Both the position numbers and the translations under genes were made by a program. From Gammaproteobacteria bacterium (GTDB lineage: Bacteria; Pseudomonadota; Gammaproteobacteria; Chromatiales; Chromatiaceae), in contig JAUXDV010000132.1 of the NCBI GenBank assembly GCA_030620735.1, positions 1 through 5,873 of the forward strand: a DNA stretch of 5,873 bases. The letters are read 5' to 3'. A model generated the notes under the pieces. It ran no database searches, was not told the DNA's origin, and saw nothing but the letters and a program-made list of their open reading frames with translations. Positions 1-5,123 of the stretch are shown one piece after another (position 1 is the stretch's first letter; each line of letters begins with the position of its first letter).

Positions 1-543
1 TTCAACGGCACTTTCGACCAGGTCATCTGTGATGCGCTGACGACGGTGAATGATGCGCAGATCTCGCTGTCACCGGGATTCCGCTGGGGAACGACTGTGC
101 TTCCCGGGCAGAAGATCACCATGGATCATGTCATGGACCAGACCTGCATCACCTATCCCGAGACCTATCGCCGTGAGATGAAAGGCTCCGAGATCAAGGC
201 CATCCTGGAAGATGTGTGTGACAACCTCTTCAACGCAGACCCTTACTACCAGCAGGGTGGCGACATGGTGCGCCTCGGCGGCCTCGACTATGTCTGCGAT
301 CCCACTGCGGGAATGGGCAAACGCATCCAGAATATGACTCTGGATGACGGCACGGCCATCGAAGCCGATAAAGGCTACATGGTCGCTGGCTGGGCAACCG
401 TGGGATCCAAATCTCCCGGACGTCCGATCTGGGAAGTGGTCGCCGAATATCTGCGCGACCAGAAGAGCGTCAAGATTGACAAGCTCAACACCCCCAAGCT
501 GGTCAATGTCAAAGGCAACCCCGGCATATCGATGCCTATGTGA
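1..543 (+). CDS. soxB: SoxB thiosulfohydrolase, C-terminal part (5' truncated by window edge)
   Basis: The reading frame is open from base 1 to TGA 541-543, giving the last 180 residues of a protein that is usually about 560-600 residues long. It matches the C-terminal 5'-nucleotidase-type domain of SoxB, with the stretches SLSPGFRWG, TYPETYRREM, QQGGDMVRLGGLDY, MGKRI and YMVAGWATVG. SoxB is the periplasmic dimanganese enzyme that hydrolyses sulfate from the sulfane-sulfur adduct on the SoxYZ carrier during thiosulfate oxidation. The metal-binding catalytic domain and the signal peptide lie upstream, outside the window. A GTG at 46 is an internal Val, not a start, because homology continues upstream of it (FNGTFDQVICDAL). 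No other sox gene follows, so soxB is probably last in its transcription unit. The family call rests on recognised motifs, not on a database search. Confidence 0.92.
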   Translation, partial: FNGTFDQVICDALTTVNDAQISLSPGFRWGTTVLPGQKITMDHVMDQTCITYPETYRREMKGSEIKAILEDVCDNLFNADPYYQQGGDMVRLGGLDYVCDPTAGMGKRIQNMTLDDGTAIEADKGYMVAGWATVGSKSPGRPIWEVVAEYLRDQKSVKIDKLNTPKLVNVKGNPGISMPM

Positions 544-565
544 AGGGGTAAAGAAAAGCTCTTTT

Positions 566-591
566 TAACCACGAAAGACACGAAAAGCACG
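566..591. repeat. Short interspersed repeat of the ACCACGAAAGACACG type
   Basis: About 22 bp after the soxB stop there is a purine-rich stretch with two imperfect 9-bp units, ACGAAAGAC (571-579) and ACGAAAAGC (580-588), followed by ACG. Elements of the form 'ACCACGAAAGACACGAAAGGCACG' recur between genes in many proteobacterial genomes. It lies immediately before the palindrome at 597-634. No coding role is apparent, and copy number in this genome cannot be judged from one window. Confidence 0.5.
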
Positions 592-596
592 CTAAT

Positions 597-634
597 TACA
601 CTCGTTCCCACGCTCCTGCGTGGGAACGAGTGTA
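597..634. repeat. Perfect palindromic REP-like element
   Basis: Bases 597-613 and 618-634 are exact reverse complements: a 17-bp stem around a 4-nt TCCT loop, with core CGTTCCCACGC. Elements with a GTTCCCACGC...GCGTGGGAAC core are common dispersed repeats in gammaproteobacterial sulfur and methane oxidisers. It could stabilise or end the soxB transcript, but no T-run follows on the + strand, so a classical intrinsic terminator is not supported. The arms show no mismatch, which suggests recent insertion or active maintenance. Confidence 0.85.
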
Positions 635-672
635 TGTAGCCTCTCAATAACCTGTATATTATTTGAGATAGC

Positions 673-756
673 GTAGGATGCTGCTGAGCTTGCGAAGCGC
701 ATCTGTCGAGTAAAAACCCCGCGATCGATGCGCTTCGTTCCTCAGCAGCATCCTAC
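673..756. repeat. Long imperfect inverted repeat (REP/MITE-like hairpin)
   Basis: The left arm 673-703 (GTAGGATGCTGCTGAG...CGAAGCGCATC) is the reverse complement of the right arm 727-756 except for one internal asymmetric mismatch (CTTG at 689-692 against TTC at 738-740). The paired blocks are 16 bp and 11 bp, around a 23-nt loop (704-726). The GTAGGATG...GAAGCGCATC pattern resembles another dispersed gammaproteobacterial palindrome family. It ends about 18 bp before the ribosome binding site of the downstream kinase, so it would sit in or just before that gene's leader. It contains no coding potential of its own. Confidence 0.8.
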
Positions 757-786
757 ATATTGTTTTCTTGCTCGAGGTGGTGATAA

Positions 787-1659
787 ATGGAGTGGTCTGC
801 TGTCGAAAAGGCGATTTCACAGGCAACCGGAGAAAACTTCCAGATCGAACGGAAGACCCCGGTCGGAGGCGGCTGCATCAACTCTGCCTTTCGTCTCACT
901 GGCAAGGGAAAAAGCTACTTCGTCAAGATCAACACGGCGCACATGCGCCACATGTTTGATGCTGAGTATGCGGGACTGCTGGAGTTGCAGCATGCTCAGG
1001 CCATCCGGGTTCCAATGCCAATTGCAGTTGGCGAGAGTAAGGACCAGGCCTGGCTGGTGCTGGAGAACATGGGGCTGGGGCATAGCGGCGACGGCCGCAT
1101 GGCGGGTGAACAGCTGGCGCTGCTGCATCGGCATCAGGCGCAGCATTTCGGTTGGTCGATCGACAACACCATCGGCTCGACGCAGCAAATCAATCATCAG
1201 CAGCATGAGTGGGTCAAATTCTGGTGTGAGCATCGACTCGGGTTTCAACTGCAGCTGGCGGCACGCAATGGATTTACAGGCCGCCTGCAGCAACAGGGCG
1301 GGAAGCTGCTTGAAAGGGTTCATCTGCTGATGGACCACAATCCTGTTCCCTCGTTGCTGCATGGAGATCTGTGGGGAGGGAATATCGGCTATCAGAAGGA
1401 CAGGACACCGGTTATCTATGATCCGGCCATCTATTATGGCGACAGGGAAGCCGATATTGCCATGACCGAACTCTTTGGCGGGTTCGGCGCTGATTTTTAT
1501 GCGGCCTACAACGCCGTGTGGCCGCTTGACTCAGGATATGCGGTCAGGAAAACCCTCTACAATCTTTACCAAATTCTCAACCATGCCAATATGTTCGGCG
1601 GAGGCTATGCCGGCCAGGCAGAGGGCATGATCGACCGCCTGCTTGTGGAGATAGCCTGA
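787..1659 (+). CDS. Fructosamine/ribulosamine-3-kinase family protein
   Basis: A 290-residue protein, full length for the fructosamine-kinase family. Visible motifs in order: nucleotide-binding loop GGGCINSAF (27-35), the lysine of FVK (K47), LVLENMGLG, catalytic loop HGDLWGGN (192-199, probable base D194), metal-binding YDPAIYYGDREADIAM (211-226, D212), and the family C-terminus LYQILNHANMFGGGY. The enzymes are cytosolic and ATP-dependent; they phosphorylate O-3 of ketoamine adducts on lysine, and the resulting 3-phosphate is unstable, so the sugar comes off. Characterised bacterial members mostly prefer ribulosamines or erythrulosamines to fructosamines, so that is the likelier substrate here (inference). 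The ATG at 787 has a strong Shine-Dalgarno GAGGTGG (774-780) six bases upstream. Cys30 in the glycine-rich loop corresponds to the redox-sensitive cysteine described in this family. A phosphatase gene that may cooperate lies downstream. Confidence 0.93.
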   Translation: MEWSAVEKAISQATGENFQIERKTPVGGGCINSAFRLTGKGKSYFVKINTAHMRHMFDAEYAGLLELQHAQAIRVPMPIAVGESKDQAWLVLENMGLGHSGDGRMAGEQLALLHRHQAQHFGWSIDNTIGSTQQINHQQHEWVKFWCEHRLGFQLQLAARNGFTGRLQQQGGKLLERVHLLMDHNPVPSLLHGDLWGGNIGYQKDRTPVIYDPAIYYGDREADIAMTELFGGFGADFYAAYNAVWPLDSGYAVRKTLYNLYQILNHANMFGGGYAGQAEGMIDRLLVEIA

Positions 1660-1691
1660 TATCTGGTTCCCAAGCTCCAGCTTGGGAACCC
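1660..1691. repeat. Direct repeat copy 1 of 32-bp palindrome unit
   Basis: The 32 bp are identical to 1825-1856 (TATCTGGTTCCC...GGGAACCC). Each copy holds 12-bp arms GGTTCCCAAGCT/AGCTTGGGAACC around a CC centre. The copy begins at the first base after the kinase stop codon, so the hairpin forms the immediate 3' end of that message. Confidence 0.88.
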
Positions 1692-1824
1692 CCCGTCGCG
1701 AAGCTCCAGCTTCAATTCAATAATCGAGGCGTGTCTGGCATTGGCATGGTGACGGGTTATGGGAAGCTGGAGCTTCCAGCATTGTGCGCCCAAGCTGGAG
1801 CTTGGGTGCCAGCGGACCCAGGCT

Positions 1825-1856
1825 TATCTGGTTCCCAAGCTCCAGCTTGGGAACCC
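1825..1856. repeat. Direct repeat copy 2 of 32-bp palindrome unit
   Basis: This is an exact copy of 1660-1691, 165 bp downstream. The two copies flank the three shorter or inverted units, so recombination between them would delete the inner part of the cluster. It ends 34 bp before the candidate promoter of the phosphatase gene. Confidence 0.88.
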
Positions 1857-1889
1857 GCCTTTGAGAATTGCTATTTTTTCGCATGCATA

Positions 1890-1918
1890 GAGACAAAAAC
1901 CGCCTAAATTGCTATCAT
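1890..1918 (+). promoter_or_regulatory. Candidate sigma-70 promoter for the phosphatase gene
   Basis: A TATCAT -10 (1913-1918; 5 of 6 to consensus) is preceded by TG at the extended -10 position (1910-1911). A GAGACA -35 (1890-1895; 4 of 6) lies 17 bp upstream. Transcription would begin near 1925, leaving a leader of about 35 nt before ATG 1960. This supports separate expression from the kinase gene. It is a pattern match only. Confidence 0.5.
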
Positions 1919-1959
1919 GCCGGGCTTGATTCAATTCTAAGAAGTCCGGAGTTTACTGA

Positions 1960-2397
1960 ATGATCCAATCTCTACTCACCGTCTGCATCGGCAACATCTG
2001 CCGTAGTCCAATTGCAGAGGGGTTGTTTCGTCACTATGCAGAGGAGAAAGGCTTGCAGATGCAGGTCTCTTCGGCAGGTTTGGGGGCACTGGTCAATCAT
2101 CCGGCTGATCCGTTCTCGATTGAACTGATGGACGAAATTGGTATCGATATCAGTCAGCACCTGGCGCGCCAGATCACTCCACAGATTGTTGCTGACTCAG
2201 AGTTGATTATTACCATGGAGTCATGGCAGCAGCGCAAGGTTGAGGAGCAGTTCCCCTTTGCGAGGGGAAGGGTCTTTGCAATCGGAAAATGGTCTGAGAG
2301 TGAAATTGCCGATCCCTACAAGAAGCCCCGCGAAGCTTTCGAAGTGGCCTTCAAAGGAATCCAGGCGGGCTATGCCGAGTGGCTGGAATATCTGTAA
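1960..2397 (+). CDS. Low-molecular-weight protein tyrosine phosphatase
   Basis: A 145-residue cytosolic phosphatase, typical length for the family. The N-terminal P-loop CIGNICRSP (9-17) contains the CX5R signature, with nucleophile C9 and phosphate-binding R15. The general-acid loop DPYKKP starts at D118. SSAGLGALVNHPADP and ITMESWQQRKV are also family-typical. The start ATG follows GGAG (1948-1951) by 8 bp. Known members remove phosphate from tyrosine, regulate exopolysaccharide kinases (Wzb/Etp type), or act on protein-bound ribulosamine 5-phosphates. No polysaccharide genes are near, while a sugar-amine kinase gene lies upstream on the same strand, which favours a deglycation-related role; that is inference. 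A potential 8-bp hairpin (1920-1927 with 1942-1949) would cover part of the Shine-Dalgarno in read-through transcripts. Confidence 0.95.
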   Translation: MIQSLLTVCIGNICRSPIAEGLFRHYAEEKGLQMQVSSAGLGALVNHPADPFSIELMDEIGIDISQHLARQITPQIVADSELIITMESWQQRKVEEQFPFARGRVFAIGKWSESEIADPYKKPREAFEVAFKGIQAGYAEWLEYL

Positions 2398-2409
2398 AAG
2401 ATTGACCAA

Positions 2410-2430
2410 TCCTCTCCAGGAGGGAGAGGG
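2410..2430. terminator. Hairpin between convergent genes, possible bidirectional terminator
   Basis: CCTCTCC (2411-2417) pairs with GGAGAGG (2423-2429) around a 5-nt loop, extendable by one T-G pair (2410/2430). It lies in the 35-bp gap between the phosphatase stop (2397) and the acyltransferase stop (2433), where a shared terminator would be expected. The + side is followed only by GAGTTATTTGT rather than a clean T-run, and the - side has no T-run close to the stem, so intrinsic termination is possible but weakly supported. Confidence 0.4.
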
Positions 2431-2432
2431 AG

Positions 2433-3341
2433 TTATTTGTCATAGAACGATTTCTCTCCTTTCGGACGTTGCTTGAAACGCCTGTGCAACCAGAAATAGT
2501 CTTCCGGCTGGCGTCTGATCCAGGTTTCAAAAATTTCATTGATGCGAATAGCGTCCTGGCGCAGATCACCGGATGGGAAATCATCCAGGGGCGGAGACAA
2601 CTCCAGGTCGTAGCCCTTGCCATCCCGGCGGCGCAGGCATAAAAAGGGGATGACGGCCGCGCCCGTGATGCGCGCCAGGGAGGAGGTGGCAGTATTGGTG
2701 GCGGTCTCCACTCCTAAGAAGGGGACAAAAAGCGGTTTGTCTGTTCCCATGTTCTGATCCGGGGCATACCAGATGGCATGTCCCTGCCTGAGGCTGCGAA
2801 TCATACCCCTGACATTGCTTTTGTGAATGGTGCTGGCGGAGTGGTGTTCGCGGTTGATGTGCAGCAGGTGTTCGGTAAAGGGTTTTTCACTGGGGCGGTA
2901 GACGGTATCGATCGGGAAATGATGCGAGATCAGGCGTCCGCTCATCTCGACGGAGGTAAAGTGCGCCGATAGCAGGATAACGCCTTTCCCTTCATCCATT
3001 GCCTTCTGCAGGTGCTCAAGTCCCTGAAAATGTGCGAGAGGTTCGAGTCTGCGCCTGCTGGCCCACCAGGCAAGTCCGAGATCGATCACTCCCTTGCCCA
3101 TGGCGTGAATATGCTGCTGCGCCAACTGCTCCCGTTCACTCTCAGATAACTCGGGAAAGCAGAGTTTCAGGTTCGTCGTCAATATATCCTGGCGTTTTTG
3201 GGGAATAAACTTGTAAACCAGATCCGCCATCACCGGGCCGATTTTCATCAATACAGACCAGGGAAGCAGCAGCATCAGGCGCAGGAGTCCGACTACAAGC
3301 CACAGGGGCCAGGTTTTCGGTCGCAGGTGTTCTGGAATCAT
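2433..3341 (-). CDS. lpxL: Lipid A biosynthesis acyltransferase (LpxL/HtrB family)
   Basis: A 302-residue inner-membrane protein of the late lipid A acyltransferase family, usual length about 300. A hydrophobic segment (roughly residues 12-31, WLVVGLLRLMLLLPW) anchors the N-terminus. The catalytic HX4E motif is HFTSVE (H127, E132), inside GVILLSAHFTSVEMSGR. Other family blocks are VYRP (147-150), WYAPDQNMG (191-199), FVPFLGV (205-211) and DYFWLHRRFKQRP near the C-terminus. Such enzymes add a secondary acyl chain to Kdo2-lipid IVA from acyl-ACP on the cytoplasmic face. LpxL (laurate-type) fits better than LpxM, but chain length and acylation site cannot be read from sequence, so the symbol is tentative. 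The ATG at 3341 gives a family-typical N-terminus, yet no clear Shine-Dalgarno precedes it. It is convergent with the phosphatase and divergent from trpE, apparently monocistronic. Confidence 0.88.
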   Translation of the reverse strand: MIPEHLRPKTWPLWLVVGLLRLMLLLPWSVLMKIGPVMADLVYKFIPQKRQDILTTNLKLCFPELSESEREQLAQQHIHAMGKGVIDLGLAWWASRRRLEPLAHFQGLEHLQKAMDEGKGVILLSAHFTSVEMSGRLISHHFPIDTVYRPSEKPFTEHLLHINREHHSASTIHKSNVRGMIRSLRQGHAIWYAPDQNMGTDKPLFVPFLGVETATNTATSSLARITGAAVIPFLCLRRRDGKGYDLELSPPLDDFPSGDLRQDAIRINEIFETWIRRQPEDYFWLHRRFKQRPKGEKSFYDK

Positions 3342-3507
3342 TAGCGGGTCAAATCAGGTGAAGATGTGGATGATTTTACTGAAAATTCCTCTTTCTGCTA
3401 TAAAAATATGAAATAATTCATTCCGGCTATTGAAACTTGTCGTGAATTTGTTAATGTGGCCTCAAACCACTTCTCATATTATTTACGTATCGATTGACGG
3501 GCGGCAA

Positions 3508-3561
3508 ATGTACCTGTTTACACGCAATAATACCCTCAAAACAGGCGTCCGATGGCGCTGA
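3508..3561 (+). CDS. Candidate trp leader peptide ORF (17 codons)
   Basis: ATG 3508 opens a 17-residue ORF, MYLFTRNNTLKTGVRWR, stopping at TGA 3559-3561. Its only Trp codon (TGG 3553-3555) is the second-to-last sense codon and lies inside the 5' arm of the terminator-like hairpin; the stop codon lies in the loop. A ribosome paused at this codon would prevent the hairpin, whereas release at the stop would allow it. Weak points: one Trp codon instead of the usual tandem, and a poor Shine-Dalgarno (GGGCGG 3499-3504, only 3 bp from ATG). It is too short for coding statistics, so it remains a hypothesis based on position. Confidence 0.3.
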   Translation: MYLFTRNNTLKTGVRWR

Positions 3562-3587
3562 TAACGCTATTGGTGACTCTTTTTTTT
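3513..3587 (+). promoter_or_regulatory. Putative trp attenuator: upstream hairpin plus terminator-like hairpin with T8
   Basis: Two stem-loops follow one another. The first pairs CCTGTTT (3513-3519) with AAACAGG (3539-3545), 7 bp, with a 19-nt loop. The second pairs CCGATGGCG (3549-3557) with CGCTATTGG (3565-3573), 9 bp including two G-U pairs, with a 7-nt loop. Eight Ts follow at 3580-3587. A variant pairing adds GTC/GAC (3547-3549 with 3575-3577) through a small bulge, bringing the stem next to the T-run. The gene upstream is on the opposite strand, so there is no preceding + strand gene for a terminator to serve; control of trpE read-through is the simplest explanation. The 6-nt gap to the T-run and the G-U pairs weaken the call. 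Confidence 0.5.
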
Positions 3588-3618
3588 GAATTGATATTGA
3601 TATTGTGTGGAACCTGTC

Positions 3619-5121
3619 ATGACCCCTAATATGACCCCTGAAGAATTTTCATCCCTTGCTAGCGAAGGATTCAACCGCATTCCTGTTGTACGGGAGGTGC
3701 TGGCGGATCTGGATACGCCGTTAAGCGTCTATCTTAAACTGGCCGATGGCCCATACTCCTACCTGTTCGAGTCGGTTCATGGCGGTGAGAAGTGGGGCCG
3801 CTACTCGATCATCGGTTTGCCAGGTCGTTTGCGCCTCGAGGTGCGCGGCGATGAGATTACCTTTTTTGATGGCGACAGTGTTACCGAATCGTTTCATTCG
3901 GATGATCCGCTCACTGTTGTCGATGAGTTCCAGCAGAGTTTCCATGCTGCGGAGCTCGATGGGTTGCCGCGATTTTCTGGTGGCCTGGTGGGCTATTTCT
4001 CCTATGACACCATCCGTTATATCGAATCCAGGCTGAAGCAGTCGCCCAATCCGGACCTGCTGCAAACCCCTGATATTCTGCTGATGGTCTCGGACGAGCT
4101 GGTGGTGTTTGACAACCTCTCCGGGCGCATGTTCATCATTGTGCATGCCGATCCGACAGCAGGCGGCACATTGGAACAGGCGCAGCAGCGTATCGCTGAG
4201 TTGGCGGAAAAAATGCACAAGGGTGCGCCGCGGGATCGTATCAGCAAGCCGCGGCAGGTGGTTGAATCTGATTTCAGTTCCGGTTTCAGCGAGGATGGAT
4301 TCAAGCAGGCGGTTGAACATGTCAAGAAGTACATTCTTGATGGAGACTGCATGCAGGTGGTTATCTCCCAGCGTCTGAGTATTCCCTATCATGCCCCGCC
4401 GCTGGATCTCTACCGCGCCCTGCGTGGAATGAATCCCTCACCCTATATGTATTTTCTGAATCTGGATGATTTCCATATTGTCGGATCGTCACCGGAGATC
4501 CTGACGCGCCTGGAAGATGGCGAGGTGACAGTACGCCCGATTGCCGGGACCCGTCGCAGGGGGTACAGCGAAGAGGAGGATCTCGAACTTGAGATAGAGC
4601 TGCTGGCCGATCCCAAAGAGCTGGCCGAACATCTCATGCTGATTGATCTCGGGCGCAACGATGTCGGGCGGGTTGCACAAATCGGCAGTGTCAATCTGAC
4701 AGAAAAAATGATGATCGAGCGCTACTCCCATGTGATGCATATCGTCTCCAATGTCACCGCTGATTTGAAACAGGGGATGAATGCGATCGATGTGATTCGC
4801 GCCACTTTCCCGGCTGGAACCGTCTCCGGGGCACCCAAGATCCGCGCGATGGAGATCATCGATGAGCTCGAGCCTGTCAAGCGCGGCGTCTATTCCGGCG
4901 CCGTGGGCTACCTGGCGTGGAACGGAAATATGGATACGGCAATTGCCATCCGCACTGCTGTGATCAAGGATGAGGTGCTGCATATTCAGGCGGGCGCCGG
5001 TATCGTGGCGGATTCGGTTCCGGAGCTGGAGTGGAAAGAGACCATGAACAAGGGACGTGCGATTTTCCGCGCTGTCGCCATGGCCGAGGCCGGACTGGAA
5101 CGACTGGATGGGGAGCTCTGA
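3619..5121 (+). CDS. trpE: Anthranilate synthase component I
   Basis: A 500-residue TrpE, normal for the family. With glutamine-derived ammonia from TrpG it converts chorismate to anthranilate, the first committed step of tryptophan synthesis, in the cytosol. The N-terminal domain carries LFES (49-52) and the C-terminal domain NPSPYM (272-277), both corresponding to the tryptophan feedback site of enterobacterial TrpE, so feedback inhibition is likely retained. Chorismate-binding domain blocks: GSSPE (289-293), RPIAGTRRRG, EHLMLIDLGRND (ending D348), AGTVSGAPK (399-407), and GAGIVADS (459-466). Three in-frame starts exist: GTG 3607, ATG 3619 and ATG 3631. I chose 3619 because GGA (3609-3611) is well spaced from it; homologues commonly begin at the position of 3631 (MTPEEF). 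trpG follows after 2 bp. Aminodeoxychorismate synthase (PabB) is less likely given the length, the motifs and the trp context. Confidence 0.95.
   Translation: MTPNMTPEEFSSLASEGFNRIPVVREVLADLDTPLSVYLKLADGPYSYLFESVHGGEKWGRYSIIGLPGRLRLEVRGDEITFFDGDSVTESFHSDDPLTVVDEFQQSFHAAELDGLPRFSGGLVGYFSYDTIRYIESRLKQSPNPDLLQTPDILLMVSDELVVFDNLSGRMFIIVHADPTAGGTLEQAQQRIAELAEKMHKGAPRDRISKPRQVVESDFSSGFSEDGFKQAVEHVKKYILDGDCMQVVISQRLSIPYHAPPLDLYRALRGMNPSPYMYFLNLDDFHIVGSSPEILTRLEDGEVTVRPIAGTRRRGYSEEEDLELEIELLADPKELAEHLMLIDLGRNDVGRVAQIGSVNLTEKMMIERYSHVMHIVSNVTADLKQGMNAIDVIRATFPAGTVSGAPKIRAMEIIDELEPVKRGVYSGAVGYLAWNGNMDTAIAIRTAVIKDEVLHIQAGAGIVADSVPELEWKETMNKGRAIFRAVAMAEAGLERLDGEL
5110..5115 (+). promoter_or_regulatory. 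Shine-Dalgarno of trpG inside the trpE 3' end
   Basis: GGGGAG lies 8 bp before ATG 5124 and within the last codons of trpE. It decides the trpG start: the frame is open back to 5031, but only 5124 has a ribosome binding site and yields the family N-terminus MLLMIDNYDSF. Confidence 0.8.
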
Positions 5122-5123
5122 TC

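Larger units (their letters stand above)
1660..1856. repeat. Cluster of five related palindromes (BIME-like)
   Basis: Five hairpin-forming units share the core AAGCT(CC/GG)AGCTT: 1665-1690 (12-bp arms), 1700-1713 (6-bp arms), 1762-1777 (7-bp arms), 1786-1809 (11-bp arms with one G-T pair) and 1830-1855 (12-bp arms). Reading the central dinucleotide, the order is CC, CC, GG, GG, CC, so units three and four are in the opposite orientation to the others. Mixed-orientation clusters of REP palindromes are called BIMEs and in other bacteria are linked to RAYT (REP-associated tyrosine) transposases, none of which is encoded here. The cluster fills most of the 300-bp gap between the kinase and phosphatase genes and starts at the last base of that gap's left edge, directly after the kinase stop. 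Confidence 0.85.
3342..3618. other. Divergent intergenic region, AT-rich, between lpxL-like gene and trpE
   Basis: This 277-bp region should hold promoters for both flanking genes, but none is strong. For the minus-strand gene, TAAAAT (3378-3373) with ATAGCA 17 bp upstream (3401-3396) is a weak candidate. For trpE, TATTAT (3477-3482) is a good -10 hexamer without a matching -35, and TTGACG (3494-3499) is a good -35 whose 17-bp-spaced partner (TTTACA) is poor. The right third holds the leader ORF and hairpins described separately. A short TTGATA tandem repeat (3591-3602) precedes the trpE start region. Confidence 0.5.

Noticed and set aside
549..567. A/T-rich hairpin after soxB as a terminator
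   Set aside because: The possible stem is only AAAGA/TCTTT, too weak to call.
375..647. 90-residue minus-strand ORF with an SVLFVSFVV-type segment
   Set aside because: That peptide is the translation of the interspersed CACGAAAGACACG repeat and appears as a spurious ORF wherever the repeat occurs.
728..1330. 200-residue + strand ORF overlapping the kinase gene
   Set aside because: It is in another frame of the kinase gene, has a Ser/Arg/Trp-rich composition, shows no family motif, and begins inside the repeat hairpin.
817..1362. 181-residue minus-strand ORF opposite the kinase gene
   Set aside because: It lies wholly within the recognised kinase gene and shows no motifs; it is a codon-bias shadow.
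1660..1856. CRISPR array
   Set aside because: The units differ in length and orientation, the spacers are irregular, and each unit is itself a palindrome; this fits REP/BIME repeats, not CRISPR.
3364..3411. Alternative leader ORF (MWMILLKIPLSAIKI) with a Trp codon
   Set aside because: It ends about 140 bp before the hairpin, too far for ribosome-coupled control, and its Trp codon is at the start.
3721..4392. 223-residue minus-strand ORF opposite trpE
   Set aside because: It is antisense to well-conserved TrpE sequence and no domain is recognisable.
5031..5123. Extended N-terminus for trpG
   Set aside because: The upstream 31 codons overlap trpE, read as low-complexity Arg/Gly-rich sequence, and lack family homology; ATG 5124 has the ribosome binding site.
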